57,983 bases of DNA from Gemmiger formicilis (GTDB lineage Bacteria > Bacillota > Clostridia > Oscillospirales > Ruminococcaceae), in contig NZ_JANGCG010000017.1 of assembly GCF_024462815.1 (NCBI RefSeq), positions 1 to 57,983 of the forward strand, in the 5' to 3' direction. Made by a program: the position numbers and the translations under genes. This document shows, in pieces, positions 9,523 through 17,536 of this stretch; position 1 is the first letter of the stretch, and each line of letters begins with the position of its first letter. The notes beneath the pieces were generated by a model. It did no database searches. It had not been told where the DNA came from and was given only the letters and a program-made list of their open reading frames with translations.

Positions 9523-11076
9523 TCAGTCCTCCTCATAGCTGTCTACATGGGTAAGCTGCAGGCGCTCGCCCTCGTAGCCGGTGATTTTGACGTTGTGCAG
9601 CTCAATATGGTGCACGTTCTCGGCGTGGACGCCCACCTTGCAGGAGGCATCTGCGCCGCACATCATGGCGGCCTGCCCGGCCTTGGCGTCCGGCGCAAAG
9701 CTAATGTTCACATCGCGCATCTTCACACCCTCAATCGGCTGCTCCGGCAGGCCGCTGAACCAGCAGCCCGCGTACTGGGCATCGGTGGCGGTGATGTTCT
9801 CCATCTCCAGCGTGCCCAGTGTCGGGGTCATCTCGTCAACCGGCTGGGGCTCATGGGTCTGCACGTAGTCGCTGCGGCCATCGGGGTCACAGAAGTAGAA
9901 CATATTGATGACAAAGGGTGCCAGCACGCCATCCATAACCACATCGCGGAATACCAGCCCGTCAATGACAGCGTACTTGCCGCGCCCGCGGCGGGTCTTG
10001 ACGCGCAGCCCGCGGTCGGTGTGGTCCATCAGGCACTGGGTGACGGTGACGTTCTTGACGCCGCCACTCATCTCACTGCCGATGACCAGACCACCGTGGC
10101 CGCGGCTCAGGCAGCAGTTGCGGATAACCACATTCTCGCAGGGGACGTGCAGCTTCATACCAAGGAACAGCTTGCTGGACTTCAGCGCAATGCAGTCATC
10201 GCCCACATGGACGTGGTTGCCGATGATGTTCACATTCTTGCAGCTCTCGGGGTCAATGCCGTCGGTGTTGGGGCTGGTGGAGCTGTTGCGGATACGGATA
10301 TTCAGGATGTCCACATTCTCGGAATAGGCCGGGTGAATCGTCCAGGAATAGCTGTTGCAGACCAGCACGCCATGCAGCACAACATTTTTGGCACCGTTTG
10401 TAAAGAACAACCGGGGACGCCACGCAATGTCTTTCTGCTTCGGGTTGTTGTACCAGTCGCCGTTCTGGGCGTTGGCATCAATCGTGCCCTCGCCGGTGAT
10501 GGTCACGTTCTCGGCGTTGATGACGTTAATCAGTGCGGCAAAGCTGTCCAGCGGGTTGCCCTCCCACAGGGCCAGATAGTGCTCGTCCTTCTCGTTGTGG
10601 CAGGGAAGTACACCCGGCAGAATCGGGTAATCGCGACGGTCGGTGCCGCCCAGCAGGGTGCAGCCCTTTTCCAGATAGAGGGTGGTGTTGCTCTGCAGAA
10701 ACAGGCTCTGGGTGCGGTAGACACCGGCAGGGACGTAAACCGTGCCGCCCGCCGGGCAGGTGGACAGCGCGGCCTGCAGCCGGGCTGTGTTGTCGGTAAC
10801 GCCGTCCGCCACCAGACCATAGCGGGAGGCATCCACAAAAAAGCTCTCCTCCGCGGTGGTGAACACCAGCGTATCGGTCACGCCGTCAATCGTGACAGCC
10901 ACCGTGTATTGACGGCCCGGCTCCAGCGAATAGAGTGAAAATACATTGGTATCACCCTCATAGACGGCAGCGCCGTTCAGCGTGACCGTATAGGGCGCCG
11001 GGGCGCGGTAGCAGCCGGAATTGACCAGCTCAAACACCGCGCTGCGCGTCATAGAACGTACAAGCGTGATTTTCAT
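9523..11076 (-). CDS. Polygalacturonase-type glycoside hydrolase family 28
   Basis: 517 residues from an ATG at 11076 with a G-rich ribosome-binding site; an upstream in-frame extension to 11187 crosses the promoter region and is rejected. Residues 1-75 form a beta-sandwich like a fibronectin III domain. The beta-helix follows with NTDGID (270-275), GDD (292-294), GHG (326-328) and RVK (358-360), the full catalytic set of GH28. There is no signal peptide, so I expect an exo-acting enzyme trimming imported oligogalacturonides or rhamnogalacturonan oligomers. It is the first gene of the operon, divergent from the AraC regulator. Confidence 0.92.
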   Translation of the reverse strand: MKITLVRSMTRSAVFELVNSGCYRAPAPYTVTLNGAAVYEGDTNVFSLYSLEPGRQYTVAVTIDGVTDTLVFTTAEESFFVDASRYGLVADGVTDNTARLQAALSTCPAGGTVYVPAGVYRTQSLFLQSNTTLYLEKGCTLLGGTDRRDYPILPGVLPCHNEKDEHYLALWEGNPLDSFAALINVINAENVTITGEGTIDANAQNGDWYNNPKQKDIAWRPRLFFTNGAKNVVLHGVLVCNSYSWTIHPAYSENVDILNIRIRNSSTSPNTDGIDPESCKNVNIIGNHVHVGDDCIALKSSKLFLGMKLHVPCENVVIRNCCLSRGHGGLVIGSEMSGGVKNVTVTQCLMDHTDRGLRVKTRRGRGKYAVIDGLVFRDVVMDGVLAPFVINMFYFCDPDGRSDYVQTHEPQPVDEMTPTLGTLEMENITATDAQYAGCWFSGLPEQPIEGVKMRDVNISFAPDAKAGQAAMMCGADASCKVGVHAENVHHIELHNVKITGYEGERLQLTHVDSYEED

Positions 11077-11090
11077 GAGAGACCCCCAGA

Positions 11091-11133
11091 TATTGAAAAA
11101 TAGTTTAAAAATAATTTGAAAAACAGCAAAAAA
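11091..11133 (-). promoter_or_regulatory. Pectin-operon promoter region with phased A-tracts
   Basis: Four A5-A6 tracts start at 11096, 11107, 11119 and 11128, about one helical turn apart. Read on the minus strand they form direct repeats of TTTTTCAA-like units, as expected for AraC-family sites and bent DNA. A minus-strand promoter could be TTGCTG (11129-11124) with TAAACT (11107-11102), 16-bp spacer, overlapping the divergent araC promoter. Confidence 0.45.
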
Positions 11134-11144
11134 TGTGCTATTCT
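11116..11144 (+). promoter_or_regulatory. Promoter of the AraC-family regulator
   Basis: TTGAAA (11116-11121), 17-bp spacer, TATTCT (11139-11144) with an extended TGC before the -10. It overlaps the A-tract region of the opposing promoter. Confidence 0.75.
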
Positions 11145-11235
11145 TAAAAAGACAACAATAACCAATCGCCGGGCGCAAGGGCGGCACTGCAAAATTCTAA
11201 GTGCCCCAGCCACCGCGGCAGTGAGGAGCAGCGTT

Positions 11236-12099
11236 ATGGTATCAGAATATGTCTACTCGCCCCACGTGGACTTTTTCATCGACCGTGTCGACCGTGACAA
11301 CGGCTATGAGATGCCCAGCTTCCATATCCATCATAAATATGAAATCTACTATGAGATAGAGGGCAGCCGCCGCTATTTTATTGAGGATGCCGCCTACATT
11401 GTCAATGCGGGCTGCGTGGTCCTCATCGGTGAGAATCAGATTCACAAGACGGCCCCGCTGGGCGATACCGCCTCCAGCCGGATTGTTATGAACTTCAGCC
11501 GGGAGTATCTGGACAAGGTGACCGAGCTCTTCCCCGAGGTGGACTTCTTCTCCTTCCTGACCGAGGAACACAACCATCTGCTTTCCAGCATTTCGGTCAA
11601 GCAGCAGAATCAGGTGCATGGTCTGCTGCAGCAGCTGCTGGTGCTGCAGGAGGAAACCACCCCCGAAGCGGACGCCATGCGCAAGATGATACTGGCTACG
11701 CTGCTGCTGACGCTGAAGGACCTTTGCCGCCAGCAGCGGGAGCAGGGCGGTGAGAACGGCCGTGTCAGCAACCACATTGTGGACCAGATACAGGCCTATA
11801 TTGCAGAGCATTACGCCGAAAAGCTGACCCTGACCGGCATTGCCAGCCAGTTCTATATCAGCCCCTACTACCTCAGCCGACTGTTCAAGAAATCCATCAA
11901 CCTGAGTCTGATTGAGTATATCAACGGTGTGCGCATCAAAGCGGCGCAGAACCTGATTGAAAAATCCAACGAGAGCATTTCCGACATTGCGGAAAAAACC
12001 GGTTTTATGACCACCGCGCATTTCCGCCGCGTGTTCAAGGATGCCACGGGTCTGTCCCCGCAGCAGTACCGGCAATATTATAAGCGGGTGAACAAGTAA
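11236..12099 (+). CDS. AraC-family transcriptional regulator of pectin genes
   Basis: 287 residues from an ATG with GAGGAG upstream; a longer in-frame start at 11116 lies inside the promoter and is rejected. The N-terminal cupin-like sensor includes FHIHHKYEIYYEIEGSRRYF. The C-terminal ~100 residues hold two helix-turn-helix motifs (GIASQFYISPYYLSRLFKK and ISDIAEKTGFMTTAHFRRVF) and the family tail GLSPQQYRQYY. It stands between the enzyme operon (divergent) and the transporter operon (convergent), so it probably activates both in response to a galacturonide. A short hairpin (12112-12128) follows its stop. Confidence 0.9.
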   Translation: MVSEYVYSPHVDFFIDRVDRDNGYEMPSFHIHHKYEIYYEIEGSRRYFIEDAAYIVNAGCVVLIGENQIHKTAPLGDTASSRIVMNFSREYLDKVTELFPEVDFFSFLTEEHNHLLSSISVKQQNQVHGLLQQLLVLQEETTPEADAMRKMILATLLLTLKDLCRQQREQGGENGRVSNHIVDQIQAYIAEHYAEKLTLTGIASQFYISPYYLSRLFKKSINLSLIEYINGVRIKAAQNLIEKSNESISDIAEKTGFMTTAHFRRVFKDATGLSPQQYRQYYKRVNK

Positions 12100-12136
12100 T
12101 CTATCTGTAAAACTCCCGATAGGGGAGTAGAGCTTT

Positions 12137-12181
12137 CAAAATAAAGGCTGCCCCGTACCCCTTTGTGTGGTACGGGGCAGC
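12137..12181 (-). terminator. Terminator of the CUT1 transporter operon
   Basis: Thirteen-bp perfect stem (12147-12159 with 12169-12181), followed on the minus strand by CTTTATTTTG. On the plus strand no T-run follows, so it serves the minus-strand transporter genes. Confidence 0.8.
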
Positions 12182-12221
12182 TGTGTGCCTGGGGCTTATT
12201 GGAAATGGGAGGAAAGAAAAA

Positions 12222-13082
12222 TCAACCCTTCACAGCACCGGCGGAGATACCGTCGATGAAGGCATCCTGTGCGCAGAAGAAAACGACCAGCTGCGGGATG
12301 ATGGAGATGAGGGACAATGCCAGAATGCGGTTCCAGTTGAAACCGCTGTCGGCGTCCATGGACAGCTTGACGAAGATGGACATCGGGTACTTGCTGGGGG
12401 TCTGGACGTAAAGCAAGGGGCCCATGTAGTCATTGCAGCTCCACATGAACTGGAACAGGCCGCAGGCCACCAGAGAGGGGCTCAGCATCGGGGCAATAAT
12501 CTTGTACAGAATCTTGACCGGGCCGCAACCGTCGATGGCGGCAGCCTCGTCCAGATCGTGGGGGATGCTGCGCATGAACTGGACCAGCTGATAGACGAAG
12601 TAAGTCTCGGTGGCAAACAGGGTGGGAACCCACAGGGGCAGGTAGAAGGGGCTGTTGATCCAGCCGAAGGAGTTGTACATCAGGTACTGGGGAACGTTCA
12701 GAACGACCTGCGGCAGGAACAGGGTGGAGATCATGATGCCGAACAGCATATCGCGGCCCTTGAACTTAAAGCGGCTGAAACCGTAAGCGGCAATGACCGA
12801 GCTGATAACGGTGAAGATGACCTTGGGGATGACAAAGCTGTAGGTGTTGAGGAAGGCGCGCCAGATGCTGATGTCGCCGCCGTAGTTCTGGGTGACGGCG
12901 TCAATGTAGCCCTGCAGCGTGGGGTTCGCGGTCAGGAAGCCGATGCCGGCGAAGATCTCGGCGTTGGACTTGAAGGTGGCACCCACCATCCAGACCAGCG
13001 GGTAGATCATGATGACGCCGACAAGGATCAGCACAAAGTACTGGAAGAAACGGCCGATTTTATGGGCGGTAGAAAGTTTCAT
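12222..13082 (-). CDS. Carbohydrate ABC transporter permease, MalG/CUT1 type
   Basis: 286 residues with six predicted membrane helices. The cytoplasmic EAA loop reads EAAAIDGCGPVKILYKIIAP and contacts the ATPase. It is second of two permeases, 13 bp after the first. The nearby GH28, GH105 and CE8 genes make an oligogalacturonide or rhamnogalacturonan fragment the likely cargo. No ATPase gene is present, as is common for CUT1 systems in Firmicutes, which share an MsmX-type ATPase encoded elsewhere. Confidence 0.92.
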   Translation of the reverse strand: MKLSTAHKIGRFFQYFVLILVGVIMIYPLVWMVGATFKSNAEIFAGIGFLTANPTLQGYIDAVTQNYGGDISIWRAFLNTYSFVIPKVIFTVISSVIAAYGFSRFKFKGRDMLFGIMISTLFLPQVVLNVPQYLMYNSFGWINSPFYLPLWVPTLFATETYFVYQLVQFMRSIPHDLDEAAAIDGCGPVKILYKIIAPMLSPSLVACGLFQFMWSCNDYMGPLLYVQTPSKYPMSIFVKLSMDADSGFNWNRILALSLISIIPQLVVFFCAQDAFIDGISAGAVKG

Positions 13083-13095
13083 TTTTCATTCCTCC

Positions 13096-14004
13096 TTAAT
13101 CAGCGTAGTAGACCCAGTGCTTCTGGCTGGTGAAGGCAATCACAGTCAGCAGGGCAACGGCAATGAACATGACCCAGGCCAGCGCGCAGGCCATGCCCAT
13201 CTCGTTGGACTTGAAGGCGTAGTTGTAAACCAGCAGGGAAACGAGGGTGGTAGCATTACGCGGGCCGCCCTGCGTGATGATGTAGGGGCCGTTGAATTCC
13301 TGGAAAGCCTGTGCAATCTGGGTAACCAGGTTGTAGAAGATAACGGGGGTAATCATCGGAACCGTGATGGAGAAGAACTGGCGGGTCTTGGTAGCACCGT
13401 CAATCGTGGCGGCCTCGTACAGGTCGGCGGGCACACCCTTCAGCGCGGCCAGGAACAGCACCATGGCAGAGCCGAACTGCCACACACGAAGCAGGCAGAT
13501 GACGAACAGTGCCCAGGTCTTGTCAGCCAGCCAGTCGGGACCGGCAATGCCGAAGAAGCCGAGGATGGTGTTGACAACGCCGGTGTCCTTGAACAGAGCG
13601 CGCCACAGAACGGCGATGGCCACAGAGCCGCCCAGAATGGACGGAATGTAGTAGACCGTGCGGAACAGGTTGACGAACTTGATCTTAAAGTTCAGGATGT
13701 AGGCGATGAACAGCGCAAAGACCAGCTTCAGGGGCACGGTGATGAAGGCGTACTTCACGGTGGTCAGCAGGACGGAGACTGTCTTGCGGCTGGTGAAGAT
13801 TTCCACGTAGTTCATAATGCCGTACTGGCTGATACCCTTGAAGAAGTTCAGGTCGGTAAAGCTGTAAACCAGAGAGCTGGCAAACGGATACGCTTTGAAA
13901 ATCAGAAAGCCCAGAATCCACGGAATCAGGAAAAACAGGCCGGTGTTTTCATCACACCACCGCTTAAAGGGGGTGCGCTGGGTAGCTTTGGGTGCAGAGC
14001 TCAT
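13096..14004 (-). CDS. Carbohydrate ABC transporter permease, MalF/LacF/CUT1 type
   Basis: 302 residues from the ATG at 14004, which has AGGAGGT upstream; a longer frame to 14046 lacks a site. Six membrane helices are predicted and the EAA loop is EAATIDGATKTRQFFSITVP. It pairs with the next permease to form the membrane channel. A stable hairpin sits between the binding-protein gene and this gene, typical of transporter operons in which the binding protein is made in excess. Confidence 0.92.
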   Translation of the reverse strand: MSSAPKATQRTPFKRWCDENTGLFFLIPWILGFLIFKAYPFASSLVYSFTDLNFFKGISQYGIMNYVEIFTSRKTVSVLLTTVKYAFITVPLKLVFALFIAYILNFKIKFVNLFRTVYYIPSILGGSVAIAVLWRALFKDTGVVNTILGFFGIAGPDWLADKTWALFVICLLRVWQFGSAMVLFLAALKGVPADLYEAATIDGATKTRQFFSITVPMITPVIFYNLVTQIAQAFQEFNGPYIITQGGPRNATTLVSLLVYNYAFKSNEMGMACALAWVMFIAVALLTVIAFTSQKHWVYYAD

Positions 14005-14050
14005 CCAAAAACCTCCTATCGAAATTGCTGTATTGCGTTTTAACATAAAT

Positions 14051-14091
14051 AGCCGGCCCCGCCATGCGTGATAACGGGGCAGGAGCCGGCT
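14051..14091 (-). promoter_or_regulatory. Intercistronic hairpin after the binding-protein gene
   Basis: AGCCGGC (14051-14057) pairs with GCCGGCT (14085-14091), with CCCC/GGGG pairs inside. No proper T-run follows on the minus strand. It likely stabilises the upstream mRNA or causes partial termination, so that binding protein exceeds permease. Confidence 0.6.
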
Positions 14092-14123
14092 AAACTTTAC
14101 TTTTTAAAGGATTTCGATTGCTC

Positions 14124-15515
14124 TTAGGCGTTGGCGCTCAGCACACCGGAAACGCCGTCCAGCAGGATCTCGGCAGCTTCCTGCGGGTCGTACTCGTCGT
14201 AGCTCAGACCATCAAAGACATCGGTGTAAATGCCGTCGGTGGTGTCCTTCAGCTTGCTGGACTCGTAGTAGGGATCCAGAGGCATATCAACGAAGGCCAG
14301 AACCTTGGTGTTGGCCTCGAGAACCAGGGGCTTCACAGCGTCTGCAGCCTGAGCAGAAGCCAGACCGGCAGTGGAGGCGGGGATGCCGCACTCGGAGCCC
14401 ATGATGGCAGCGCCTTCGCCGTTCCACAGGAAGTCAATCAGAGCGGCAGCCTCAACGGGATGCTGGCAGGACTTGGTGATGGCCATGCCCATGGAGACCT
14501 TGGAGAAGCCGCCGTTGGCCTTGTCGCCGAACTTGATCTCCTCACCGACGGTGAAGCCGGAGTTGTCAGCCAGAGCAGACTGGTACTTGGAGGGGGCAGA
14601 ATCCCACTCGAAGATGCCGGCGTACTTGCCGTCAATCCACTCCTGAGACTTATCGATAGAGTCGAAGCCTGCAGCAATCATGGTCGGACGGGTGGGGATA
14701 ACGTGGTTGTCCTCGAGGGAGTCGATGAAGTTCAGGCCGTCAACGACCTCTTCCTCGGTGTACTGGCACTCGTTGTTCTCGACCCAGGCCTTGCCGTACT
14801 TGGACTCAAGGTAGAAGGTCATCAGGATCATGCGGTCATACTGACCGATGGCCAGAGGATAGTAATCATCGCCCAGCTTCTCCTGGAAGGCCTTGCCGGC
14901 GGCAATCAGGTCATCATAGGTGGTGGGAACTTTCTCGATACCGGCCTGCTTGAAGGTGTTCATGTTCCAGTAGAAGATACGGCCGGTCATGGAGATGGGC
15001 ACTGCCTGTAGGCTGTCTGCAACGGTGCAGGCGTTCTTGGCGGCATCGGTCCACTGGGTCAGGTCGATGATGTCGCTGTAGTCGCGCAAATCGACGAACT
15101 TCTCACCCGTGGGGCTGTACTGGTACAGCCAGTTCCAGTTGACCTGCATAACGTCAGAACCCTGGTCAGCAGCCAGTGCGGTGGACTGCTTCTCTTCCCA
15201 GCCGGACCATGCGCCGTAGGTGGGGGAGACGGTGATGTTGGGGTACTTCTCCTGGAAGGCCTCGATAGCCTTCTGGTAAGCCTCATGACGGGAGTCACCG
15301 CCCCACCAGCTGATGGTCAGCTCGATGGGATCGGTGGTGTTAATCTCGTGTGCCTCGGTAGCGGTGGCTTCGCTGGAAGCGGCCTCGCTGGTGGCCTCAG
15401 TGGAGCTTGCGGCCTCGCTGGAAGCGGCGGGAGCGCTGGAAGCAGCAGTGCCGCAGCCTGCCAGCAGAGTGGCGGTCATGGCGGCGGCAACGCCCAAAGA
15501 AATTGCCTTCTTCAT
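14124..15515 (-). CDS. Extracellular sugar-binding lipoprotein of the CUT1 transporter
   Basis: 463 residues. The signal peptide ends in the lipobox LLAGC with Cys21 as the lipidated residue. A Ser/Ala/Glu-rich linker runs to about residue 58. The rest is a family-1 solute-binding protein beginning IELTISWWGGDSRHEAYQKA. It captures the pectic oligosaccharide outside the membrane and hands it to the two permeases. Ribosome-binding site AGGAGG. It is the first gene of its operon and has its own promoter with a palindrome upstream. Confidence 0.92.
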   Translation of the reverse strand: MKKAISLGVAAAMTATLLAGCGTAASSAPAASSEAASSTEATSEAASSEATATEAHEINTTDPIELTISWWGGDSRHEAYQKAIEAFQEKYPNITVSPTYGAWSGWEEKQSTALAADQGSDVMQVNWNWLYQYSPTGEKFVDLRDYSDIIDLTQWTDAAKNACTVADSLQAVPISMTGRIFYWNMNTFKQAGIEKVPTTYDDLIAAGKAFQEKLGDDYYPLAIGQYDRMILMTFYLESKYGKAWVENNECQYTEEEVVDGLNFIDSLEDNHVIPTRPTMIAAGFDSIDKSQEWIDGKYAGIFEWDSAPSKYQSALADNSGFTVGEEIKFGDKANGGFSKVSMGMAITKSCQHPVEAAALIDFLWNGEGAAIMGSECGIPASTAGLASAQAADAVKPLVLEANTKVLAFVDMPLDPYYESSKLKDTTDGIYTDVFDGLSYDEYDPQEAAEILLDGVSGVLSANA

Positions 15516-15600
15516 GTTTTTGTCCTCCTAAAATTGCTGTGCGATTTTATTTTTGCAGCTGGTCGTGTGGGTTCATACTGCACCATCTGCCTTTCGCTTG

Positions 15601-15629
15601 CTTATATGATAACAAAACAATTTTGTAAA
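15601..15629 (-). promoter_or_regulatory. Promoter of the pectin transporter operon
   Basis: On the minus strand TTTACA (15629-15624), 17-bp spacer, TATAAG (15606-15601). The resulting leader is about 80 nt. Confidence 0.7.
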
Positions 15630-15642
15630 ATAAACAGCCAAA

Positions 15643-15661
15643 TTGGTGTGTTACACACCAA
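15643..15661. promoter_or_regulatory. 19-bp perfect palindrome, probable operator
   Basis: TTGGTGTGTTACACACCAA has 9-bp arms around one central base. It ends 14 bp upstream of the -35 box of the transporter promoter, centred near -58, an activator-type position. It could bind a dimeric LacI/GntR-type or other regulator. AraC proteins usually use direct repeats, so the partner is uncertain. Confidence 0.65.
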
Positions 15662-15663
15662 AA

Positions 15664-15993
15664 GCGTACAATTCTTGCTTTGTTGTCTGTAACCGTTTTG
15701 TCATCGCCGTCGAAACTAACTAAGTTTTATAGTGCGATTTGTGCAAAATGGCAAATGACATACCGGGGCATCCGCCGCGCACCCGAAAAAACGCACGGAT
15801 TTTTACCCGGCAAAAGGCGTCACACACCGCAAAATATGCCGGTTTTATGCAAAATGGGTGCTATTTCGCAAATATTATTGCATCTGGTTGTGTGCGGCGC
15901 AAAAATGGTGCACTTTTTGTCGGAACAGGGCGCGCCCGGTCCCTACGTCACACTCGTCCCCGGTGCGGTATCTACAACAATATGCACCCCCAC
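15664..15993. other. Non-coding stretch between transporter promoter and tdk terminator
   Basis: I see no gene here. The sequence is lower in GC than its surroundings and has several GCAAAAT-like words (15741, 15831, 15850 and 15899 areas) but no clear repeat register, hairpin or ribosome-binding site. The open frame from 15680 has no recognisable content. Confidence 0.5.
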
Positions 15994-16022
15994 AAAAAAA
16001 GTCCCGCCGAATCTGGCGGGAC
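15994..16022 (-). terminator. rex-tdk operon terminator
   Basis: Eight-bp stem GTCCCGCC / GGCGGGAC with 6-nt loop, followed on the minus strand by seven Ts (16000-15994). Confidence 0.92.
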
Positions 16023-16037
16023 AATCACTGTGCTTAT

Positions 16038-16646
16038 TTACTTTTTGGAATGCCGTGCAAGAAATGCACGGTACTCGCGGTACCAGCACTGGGGGCACAG
16101 GCTCTGGTATTCCACGTTATCCACCGTGTCGATGGCAACCTGCGCACCCTCAAAGACAAACTCACCGTTGACCTTGCGGCCGTTGCAAATCGCCTTGCGG
16201 CCACAGGTGCAGATGGTTTTCAGCTCTTCAATCGTGTGGGCAATCTCTAACAGGCGGGTAGAGCCGGGGAAGCCGCGCATCATAAAATCCGCCCGCAGGC
16301 CATAGCAGATGACCGGAATTCCCAAATCCACCGTGACAAGAAACAGCTGGTCAGCCTGCTCTGGGGTGAAAAACTGGCTCTCATCACAGAGCACACAGGC
16401 AATCTTGCCGCGTGCGGCCTCGTCTGCACGCACCAACTCCACCACGTCCATATCGGGCGTGACGAGCTTGTCCACCTTGCAGGAAATGCCCAGCCGGGAC
16501 ACGATGGAGTCCTGCCCCTTGGTATCGACAGAGGGCTTCAGAATCAGCACCCGCATACCGCGCTCTTTATAATTGTAGGCAACCTGCATCAGCGCCGTTG
16601 TCTTACCGCTGTTCATGGCGCCGTACCGAAAATACAATTTTGCCAT
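16038..16646 (-). CDS. tdk: Thymidine kinase (type II)
   Basis: 202 residues. It phosphorylates thymidine to dTMP in pyrimidine salvage. The Walker A is GAMNSGKT (residues 9-16), the DESQF Walker B follows, and two Cys pairs (CTCG and CPQC) form the zinc-binding lasso region of type II kinases. It lies 9 bp after rex on the same strand and is closed by a terminator, so the two genes form an operon. Confidence 0.95.
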   Translation of the reverse strand: MAKLYFRYGAMNSGKTTALMQVAYNYKERGMRVLILKPSVDTKGQDSIVSRLGISCKVDKLVTPDMDVVELVRADEAARGKIACVLCDESQFFTPEQADQLFLVTVDLGIPVICYGLRADFMMRGFPGSTRLLEIAHTIEELKTICTCGRKAICNGRKVNGEFVFEGAQVAIDTVDNVEYQSLCPQCWYREYRAFLARHSKK

Positions 16647-16655
16647 ATTGGCTCC

Positions 16656-17297
16656 TTACTTCTCCTGATTCCGCAACCGGTAGCCCAGACTCATCAGGCT
16701 GTCGCCCAGATGGACGTTCTCCACCGTAACATTGGGGTACTCCACGGACAAATCATAGTGGCTGAAATTCCAGAAGCCCTTGATACCCTGATTGACCAGC
16801 TCTCCGGCCAGATCCATGGCGCTCTGGCGCGGTACGCAGAGGACAGCCACCTCGGGGTGGTGCTCGGCGCAGAACTGATCCAATTCGCTCAGGGGCAGAA
16901 TCGGCACACCGCACATCTCCTTGCCAATCAGGTCAGGGTTCACGTCAAAGACGCCCAGCAGGCGGTAGCCGTTGGCGTCGCGGCTGATGAAGCTGGACAC
17001 GGCAGAGCCCAGACGGCCCGCGCCAATCAGAATGGTGGGCAGCTTTTCGCCGTCCCCGAAGAGCAGCTTGCCGATTTCGGCGCGCAGCACATCCACCTTG
17101 TAGCCGATGCCCTGCTGGCCGAAGCCGCCGAAGCAGTTGAAATCCTGCCGCACTTGACTGGCGGTGGTGCCCATCATATGGGCCAGCTCACTGGAAGAAA
17201 TCTTGTCCTTGCCGTCGGCGGAAAGGTTGGTCAGATAGCGATAATATTTAGGCAGCCGCTTGATGACCGGAAGCGACACCTTATTTTGCAAAACCAT
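16656..17297 (-). CDS. rex: Redox-sensing transcriptional repressor Rex
   Basis: 213 residues. Rex binds DNA when the NADH/NAD+ ratio is low and represses fermentation and electron-transfer genes. The N-terminal winged helix (residues 1-80, with LPKYYRYL and TASQVRQDFNCFGGFGQQG) and the Rossmann fold with GAGRLGSA are both intact. It is transcribed with tdk from a consensus promoter. I saw no Rex palindrome at its own promoter, so autoregulation is not evident. Confidence 0.96.
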   Translation of the reverse strand: MVLQNKVSLPVIKRLPKYYRYLTNLSADGKDKISSSELAHMMGTTASQVRQDFNCFGGFGQQGIGYKVDVLRAEIGKLLFGDGEKLPTILIGAGRLGSAVSSFISRDANGYRLLGVFDVNPDLIGKEMCGVPILPLSELDQFCAEHHPEVAVLCVPRQSAMDLAGELVNQGIKGFWNFSHYDLSVEYPNVTVENVHLGDSLMSLGYRLRNQEK

Positions 17298-17337
17298 GAT
17301 TGCTTACCTCACATCTGCATTGCGTATTTTACTATAT

Positions 17338-17366
17338 ATTATAAAATGCGATGTGGCAATTGTCAA
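17338..17366 (-). promoter_or_regulatory. rex-tdk promoter
   Basis: Perfect TTGACA (17366-17361), 17-bp spacer, perfect TATAAT (17343-17338) on the minus strand. Confidence 0.92.
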
Positions 17367-17536
17367 TTTTTTGTCTAAGTTTTTTAGCTGATTTATCAAA
17401 TATCGGCCAGTTGTATAAGAATTGACCGCCCATTTTTGGCGGCATCGACAAGGGCGGCGGGCAGTAAAAGTGCATACGTGCATATTTTGCGTTGCCGATG
17501 GGCAGACTTTTTCTGTATCGGCAAAGGAGAATGACT

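Noticed and set aside
15680..16171. Overlapping open frames between the pectin transporter and tdk
   Set aside because: No ribosome-binding site, odd composition, and they cross the tdk terminator and coding region. No family resemblance.
17298..17536. Rex operator at the rex promoter
   Set aside because: I looked for the TTGTTAA-type palindrome. The A/T-rich words near 17360-17385 do not form one.
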